The position numbers and the translations under genes are program-made. A stretch of DNA of 64,000 nt, taken from positions 14,489,547 to 14,553,546 of the forward strand of contig NC_054545.1 of assembly GCF_017654505.1 (NCBI RefSeq), in the 5' to 3' direction. Below, piece by piece: positions 46,921 through 64,000 of this stretch (positions are counted from its first letter, which is position 1; the number at the start of each line of letters is the position of its first letter). The stretch is from Polyodon spathula. Lineage: Eukaryota > Chordata > Actinopteri > Acipenseriformes > Polyodontidae. The notes beneath the pieces are model-generated. The model had not been told where the DNA came from. It worked only from the letters and a program-made list of their open reading frames with translations, and did not search any database.

Positions 46921-47049
46921 CACTCACTCAATCATACCATCACTCAATCATACACTCACTCAATCATACCATCACTCAATCATACACTCACTCAATCATA
47001 CAATCACTCAATCATACACTCACTTAATCATACCATCACTCAATCATAC
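46921..47049. repeat. 16-bp tandem repeat, about 8 units
   Basis: Units of ACTCACTCAATCATAC and CATCACTCAATCATAC alternate, starting about 30 bases after the BEN-like stop codon. Confidence 0.9.
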
Positions 47050-47829
47050 AATATGTGGAAAACTGAATAAACAAAGAGCTGATTTCAGTAAGAAAACAAA
47101 CATGCAGCACTCACTTTTATTTCAAGTCTTGCTTAAAAAGATTTTAAGAAATATCTGTCTGTTTATCGTCCCCTGCCTGTGGGCATCTTAATCAGGGGAT
47201 GCCTGTCTGTCACATGTTTTTACATGTGCATTAAGTTTAGTTTTACTCAAAGAAATTCTCTTTTTTTTAAATTTTTTATTCACATTTAATATTGCTCACA
47301 TTTTTGCCGAATATTTAAATTAGCAGAAATAAATATTAACATATGCCTTTGCCTTACCTTGTATGTATTTATTTACTTTTGGTTACATGCAGGAAGGTAT
47401 ATGTGTAAAGCAGACCTACAGATTTCTTATTCATTATAGATATCTCTATTGATGTTCAGTTAACCACATAGAGACAGTGGGGGTGGGGGGATTTTACTGG
47501 AAACCTTCTAAATATCATTGCCAGGCCGGCAGATGTGCAGAGCTGGGTGTGTGGGTGCAGAGAGGCTACTGACTGTGAGCATACTGGAGAACATGTAATC
47601 GGAGTGGAGGAGTTAGAGAATTTAGTTTGATTGTTTAAGAATACATATTGTTGAAATTAGTTCAGGTGGTCTATTCCTGAGTGATTTTCACTCGCAGGAT
47701 AATTTAGGACAGGTGCAAAACGACTGCCTTGTTTCGCCCCAGCTTTATGGTTCACTTGTACAATGTTTGCAAAATGCTTTGGAATTCTCTTTAAATGAAT
47801 TTAGAGGGCCCAAATATTTCACCCCAGAT

Positions 47830-48517
47830 ATTCTCCCCAATTTAGAATGACCAATTACATTCCCTCACACAGCAAATGACCCACAGCAGCTGAACTGAAG
47901 GTCAGTGAGCATCTTCCAATCCAGGGCTTCCCAACCCTGGTCCTGGGAGATTCCATGTGTTTTCTGGTTTTCATTCCAACTGAGCTCTCAGTTATTTAAC
48001 TAGACTCTTAATTGAACTAATAGTTTGCTTAACTATATCTTTTTATTATTGTTCTCGGCTCAAAAGTGGCAGATTACAAATTACTTATAAAATGTTATAG
48101 CTAACTTGAAATCTGCTTAAGAGCTGAAACAAGTACAAGGGTCTAATTAAGGAAATCATTAGTTCAATTAAGGGTTTAGTTAAGTAATTGTTACCTCAGT
48201 TGGAATGAAAACCAGAAGACACATGGGGTCCCCAGGACCAGGGTTTGGAACCCTGCTCCAATCCCACAACCAAGCCAATTGCGTCTTAAGACCAGAGATC
48301 GGATGTTGGCAAGCTACAGGCTTCAAGAGGGCAAAGGCCAGCCCAGCTGGTGTTTCACTTGAGTCCACTGTAGCATGATGAGGAGAAACAGTCCCTGCCG
48401 GTTTTACCTGCCTGTGGAATCCCAGCGAACATTGGCGACTTTGCACAGACAGGACGTGAACTTGTGCTGCCCTGACTGTATGACACTCTGCACACCACAC
48501 AGCCACTCGGGGACCCC
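47830..48517 (-). mobile_element. SINE family 2, minus orientation, interrupted by a MITE
   Basis: The reverse complement starts GGGGTCCCCGAGTGGCTGTG. The body shares AACCAAGCCAATTG and GGAGAAACAGTCCCTGCC with the copies at 57300 and 23565. It is split by the hAT-type foldback at 47922-48255. The far boundary is approximate. Confidence 0.65.
47922..48255. mobile_element. hAT-type foldback MITE (334 bp)
   Basis: The element starts CAGGGCTTCCCAACCCTGG and ends CCAGGGTTTGGAACCCTG. Its halves are long inverted repeats (GGTTTTCATTCCAACTGAG versus CTCAGTTGGAATGAAAACC). It is flanked by TTCCAATC (47914-47921) and CTCCAATC (48256-48263), an 8-bp target duplication with one mismatch, diagnostic of hAT transposition. 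Confidence 0.85.
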
Positions 48518-51500
48518 GTAATGAAAGGCATAGTAGAAATGGAAGCCCCAATTCATTACATTTCAAAGGCAAAAAACTTTTGTATAGAGGGAAAAAATAA
48601 AATGTTAGAAATGCTACCCATGCTAGCTATTCCCAAAACCCTATGCTGGTCATGTTCATGTAGTGTGATCCTTAATATGTGGTTTCAGAGAGTGCCTTCC
48701 TAACATTTCATCTGCCCTTTTTTGCTGCCCGATTAGAAGTACCCAGAAAAGCATGAAAGTGCAAGCTTAAGGAACAAAGAAGTGAAACCAATACTGTCGT
48801 CTATGGCTTCTAAAATGACAAACTGCTAATGCACTTTTCACAGCACTGCAGGTATTTGAACTCTAACGATGAAATATGCGACTCTTACAACTAGCTACAA
48901 GAAAGGTGAGAATTAAGGTGTACTAACTATGCTTGCAGACTACAGTGGATAATCTCTTGTGGCACCTACGGTGTGTAGTCCAGATCATTTCGAAATTGCA
49001 ATTTTATTTGAACATTGGGGCAGTTTTGCTTTTGAATTTTATATTTTAAAAAATACAGTTGCCCTTTTAATGTAGCAGTGCAGCTGGTTAAGGATGTAAT
49101 TTTATTAATTGTCCATTGAAATTGGAAATAAACATAAAATGAACCCAGTGAAGCAGAGACAGGCATTAAAGCCAGTGATCGAGCACAGTTTATTAAAATC
49201 AGTTTGTCATAATAAAATTAAATACATACTCAAATAATGCATACAGTGATATGAACAACCTCTCAACAGATTTTTTTTTTTCAAAAAGTACAACAAAAAT
49301 AAAACTAACAAAAAACAGGAAGAACTTAGGAATACGAATAAATTAGATTGTTCATGGAAGAAAACATATGTGAGGAATAAACTGATGGATATGCAGGTAG
49401 TCATGGTAACCAGTTGTGTTTTGGTTTTTTGTTTTTTCTCCACAGACTTCAAGTGATAGTGTCCAGTTTAATTTTTTTTTGTTGTATACAGCTTACATGT
49501 ATGTTACATGCAGGAAAAAACAAAAACAATGACCCACGCTTGAATGAAATCAAAGTTTATGGAGGTGCCATAGCTATTCTTTATAATGGCTATGGCAGCG
49601 CCGTCACTTAGATTTAATCCAGGAACAAGTGAAGACGTCTCACATTGGTAGTAGCAGCAGCCACATCAGAGCAATAAGTTGTTCAGATGGACACAGTTCA
49701 GCACAGGGCAGCAGAATAGACAGAGTATACATTCTCTAATGTTTAAAATGAATTAAAAATAATAATCCAGTATACCCTTAAACACAAACAATATATACAC
49801 ATACTATGCTGCAAGTACTGAGTTACACATTACACTGTGGAAGTTCACTTCTATTTAAACCACACCCTACAAACCAATGCTCTATTTCTAACTGAGGTCC
49901 ATGTGATATTGAACAGTTTTGTTGGTTATGGTTACACAGCAGGGTGTCTGCCACATGGAAGTGCACATTTGGTGATCTAAGACTATTTGCAGTGCAGTTC
50001 AACACATGGATTACTGAAGTATCCAGCGGCTTTCAAATCATGTAGTGCAGATAATAAACAGAAGAGTAATCAAAATACTTAATATGTAACATACTCCTAC
50101 ACATTTACATTCCATACACCTGATAAACAAAGGAACAGCACAATAGGACATACAAGGGATGGGGACTCCACTTTAAAATTACTAACACATCCACTATTCA
50201 TACACCCGTAAAATTCTTAACTTAAGAACCATGACAATTACGGACCTGTTAGAAACTGCAATCGCGGTCAGTTTTATAATCCAATTCCAATGTTTTCTAC
50301 ATCATTCTAAAGAAGGATATCCTCTGCACTCCCCAGGCCTGGTTTGCTTTGCAGTTTGTTAACATTCCCTTAAAGTAGTTTTAGCTCCAGTCATACTAGC
50401 TTCCTCCCACTTTTAATTACGCATGGTCGCTAAGGGAAGCATGTAAAAAATGAATAGAGCCAACAGCTTAAATTTCATTTCAATTGCTTTTTTAGATTTT
50501 CTATTTTATGGTGATAGTCATTCTGAGTGGATCTGGTTGTGTTGCTGCAGTATCAAGTTATAGTTTCTCATAATCTGCCTTTACCCGACTCATGTCACTT
50601 TTCAACTCTGCCAACCCCACCTACTCTCTTGATCTATATTTAAGTAGGCAGAGCTGCTGAGTTGAAAGGTCTCTTTGCTACATGAATAGAATGAGAAATG
50701 CTGCAGAGTCCCAGCATTTAGGATTCCCCAGACAGGCTGAAATTAGTTAAAAGGCAGATTTTGACAAAACTGCAAACAAAACCCAGAATCACTCCATGAA
50801 TTACAAGCACTATACTATAGTAAAGTAAATATAAAGAGACCATCAAAATGACACGTGAAGCTACTTAGTCTTTGAGAAAGGGAATCTGTTCCTTTTCATT
50901 TTTTTTTATATTTTAAATAATGGAGCAGATGACATACTGCACAGGAGTAAAAAAGAACGATCCAAGGGAGAGTTAGGAAAAGGAAACTGGCAACAGCTAA
51001 GTGCAACATAAATTAAATATGTTCTCAACTACCAAGAATACTGCTGGGTTTAAGGCAGAAAACGGCCGGTAGCATCACGTTTGCTCTTTGGCTTCATGCT
51101 CTTATGGGTGACACATTTCAGGTGGGCAAACTGCGCTGTATTTGAGCAACAAGATAGAAAACGGTGCCCTTCGGTTTTTAAAAGACATTCATCAAAACAA
51201 CATTTTTCAGTATTACAGGGCTGTAACAGAATACCTTCAATTTAAACTAAATACGTACTTAAAAAAAAAAGTCATGAAATTAACACAAACTACGTCCACT
51301 GAACCGTAGCACCTAACTTAACTAAAACTACAATACTTTGGAACCATATGGAAGGAACATCCAAAGAGTAGCTTGTATGCTATGCAATGTCAAGTAGATA
51401 ATAGCTGCACGATGGATGTTCTGTAATAGGATGTATTGTCAGTGTTTAAGACTTTACTGTTATTAGCCATAGTACTGTGAAGTGAGCTTTGTTATTCTGG

Positions 51501-53207
51501 GGTCTACTTTAATGATCTGAGCAGTTTCATGTCTAAACACTGTCTCCTTAAACCCTGTCGTAGTCGTCTTTCCATCATTTTTATTTTATTAAAGGATGAC
51601 TCAATCATGAGCCGTGCAAAGAACAAATAGTGCTGAACCACTTTCCCCTGTATGACTGCATCAACTGGTTTTACAAATGTATTAGTGCTTAAGTTGCGCC
51701 AGTTATTAACTTTCTATACCGGACGTTTTAAACATTTCTGTCACTGTTCAACTCCCTCCCTCCCCAAGCCACAAAGACTCCAGAAAAGTGTTCCATATCA
51801 AATTACTTCATATGCCCTGTTTAAGACACAAAGACAACTGAACAGTGCTGTCTTTGCAAACAGTACACTTTTTATTTATTAACCATGTTTTTCCAAAGCT
51901 AACCAGTATGTCTAAGTGGGATGTGGGATTAACCAAACTTTGTCCAATACATTTGTGTCAACCCTCAGAGACTCAAAGATAACGAAAGAGGAATCAATTC
52001 AGGACTATTTGAAAGTGGTTGTTGTCGGTAACAGTGTTTCCCTATTTATTTTGCGGTTTGCATTTTATTAGGCTGTGTGCTAAATAAAATTATACCATTA
52101 TGTTCAATTTATTTTATACAAGACAGACTGCTTGTGATTTAAGTAAGCCACCAAGTGGATTAAGATAACAGAAAACCACCTCTGTAATTGATACAGCCGC
52201 CCACCAGCAACAACTTAAAAAGCCTCTTTGTTAACAGATTCAAGTTCCATACAGCAGATGGCACTGTGCTACAGACTAACAGACAGCTGAAGATGTTCAT
52301 TAAACAGAAATCTGTGGCACTGCTTCAGGCTGAGAGCAGCAGTTGTGCCACACAGAAGAGATTTGCTTCCATTAAGAGTTTGTTTTTGCAAAATGTATTG
52401 AATAAAAATAACTTGGCAATAATTTAAAAATAAATGTCTTTTGTCTATTTTTGGAGAGGGGATGATGATCTGCAGTATTCACGGATACCATGGGGTTACA
52501 TGTTCCAACCCCAGTTATTTATCATTTGTAGTAAATGGAAAACATTTTGGAGTCCAGCTGTTTTTGTAAGACAGAGACATTTAAAAAAAAAACAAAAAAA
52601 AAAAACTGTCAATTATTTGGAGATAGGAAGGATAGGGGGTCCCTTCAGGACACTGTACATGTATAAATATGCTAAATCTGATATTTCTTTTAGTTTATAC
52701 AAAAATGGCCACCCAAAATCTATATTGTTTTGGCTAAAATTCTACAATGGCAACGGGGAGACTGACTACTGTAAAGGAGCAAAACTTGGTCATTCTGGTT
52801 ATGGTAACAGTAAGAAGTGGTCGCACAACACAGTAATGTAGCGGGTCACTTTGGATTGCATGCTTTCCGTTTTTTTAATTTCTTGTTCCTTAATAAAGAA
52901 TGAAAAAATAACATTGATATGGCACTACAATACCTGTCTTCCACAGGATTTGTCAAGCTACCGCTCTCCAAACTGGCCTCTATGCTGAATATGTGCTGCC
53001 CACAGTGATAATTTGCCTTTTTAAAACAAAAACAAAAAGCCATACATTGTTTTACAATCCACTCATAAAAGCAAGCTATTTTTTTGTGCAATGTGTCAGC
53101 AATTTACAGCAATACTCTATCAAGTTTTGATCCACCGCCATTCATACACAACACAGACGTTGCACACCAATCACATGAGAAGCAACTGTGCAGACACACA
53201 CACACAC

Positions 53208-63988
<10,781 letters not shown>

Positions 63989-64000
63989 CTGCAATGGAGT

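Larger units (their letters stand above)
46891..53207. other. Interval between BEN-like gene and cep170b stop
   Basis: No coding exon recognised. It holds a 16-bp minisatellite (46921-47049) and a SINE split by a MITE (47830-48517). The upper part is probably cep170b 3' UTR, read on the minus strand. A minus-strand AATAAA near 49189-49194, with GT-containing sequence after it, could end that transcript, but closer signals may exist. Confidence 0.45.

Noticed and set aside
46911..47050. CRISPR-like array
   Set aside because: The units are head-to-tail tandem repeats without unique spacers, in a vertebrate genome.

Overview
The window is vertebrate nuclear DNA, most probably from a ray-finned fish. 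Genes are split by GT-AG introns. DNA transposons (Tc1, PIF/Harbinger, hAT-type foldbacks), tRNA-derived SINEs with an L2-like tail and very long AT microsatellites are abundant. One gene is globin X, which mammals and birds lack. The SINE types and roomy introns would suit a non-teleost lineage such as sturgeon, paddlefish or gar, but that is only an inference. There are no prokaryotic features, rRNA genes or CRISPR arrays.

Layout. (1) 1-9888, plus: the 3' half of a PLEKHG1/2/3-family Rho guanine-nucleotide exchange factor, best called plekhg3. Four coding exons include the terminal one; the DH and PH domains lie upstream of the window. (2) 9889-17217: its 3' UTR and a gene-free interval holding a striking 43-bp palindrome. 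(3) 17218-33315, plus: a complete five-exon globin X gene (200 aa), with a 13-kb first intron loaded with SINEs, a Harbinger element containing a LINE fragment, and an 11-copy 45-bp minisatellite. (4) 36409-38641, minus: complete five-exon srp14 (110 aa), convergent with globin X. (5) 39795-46182, minus: five exons of a pld4-like gene in which no exon encoding either HKD catalytic motif can be found. A decayed Tc1 element sits in one of its introns. (6) 45487-46890, plus: a small BEN-domain-like gene or gene relic on the opposite strand, whose first intron contains the first visible pld4 exon. (7) 53208-63988, minus: the 3' part of cep170b, eleven exons including a candidate in-frame cassette exon; its 5' end lies beyond the window.

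The genes are unrelated in function: Rho signalling, a membrane-anchored globin, signal-recognition particle, endolysosomal PLD family, and centrosome or microtubule binding. What they share is linkage. CEP170B followed by PLD4 in the same orientation is also the human 14q32.33 arrangement, and PLEKHG3 is on human 14q, so the window looks like an old chromosomal block in which globin X survives.

All exon boundaries were read by eye from splice signals, frame continuity and remembered family motifs. No alignment or database search was run.
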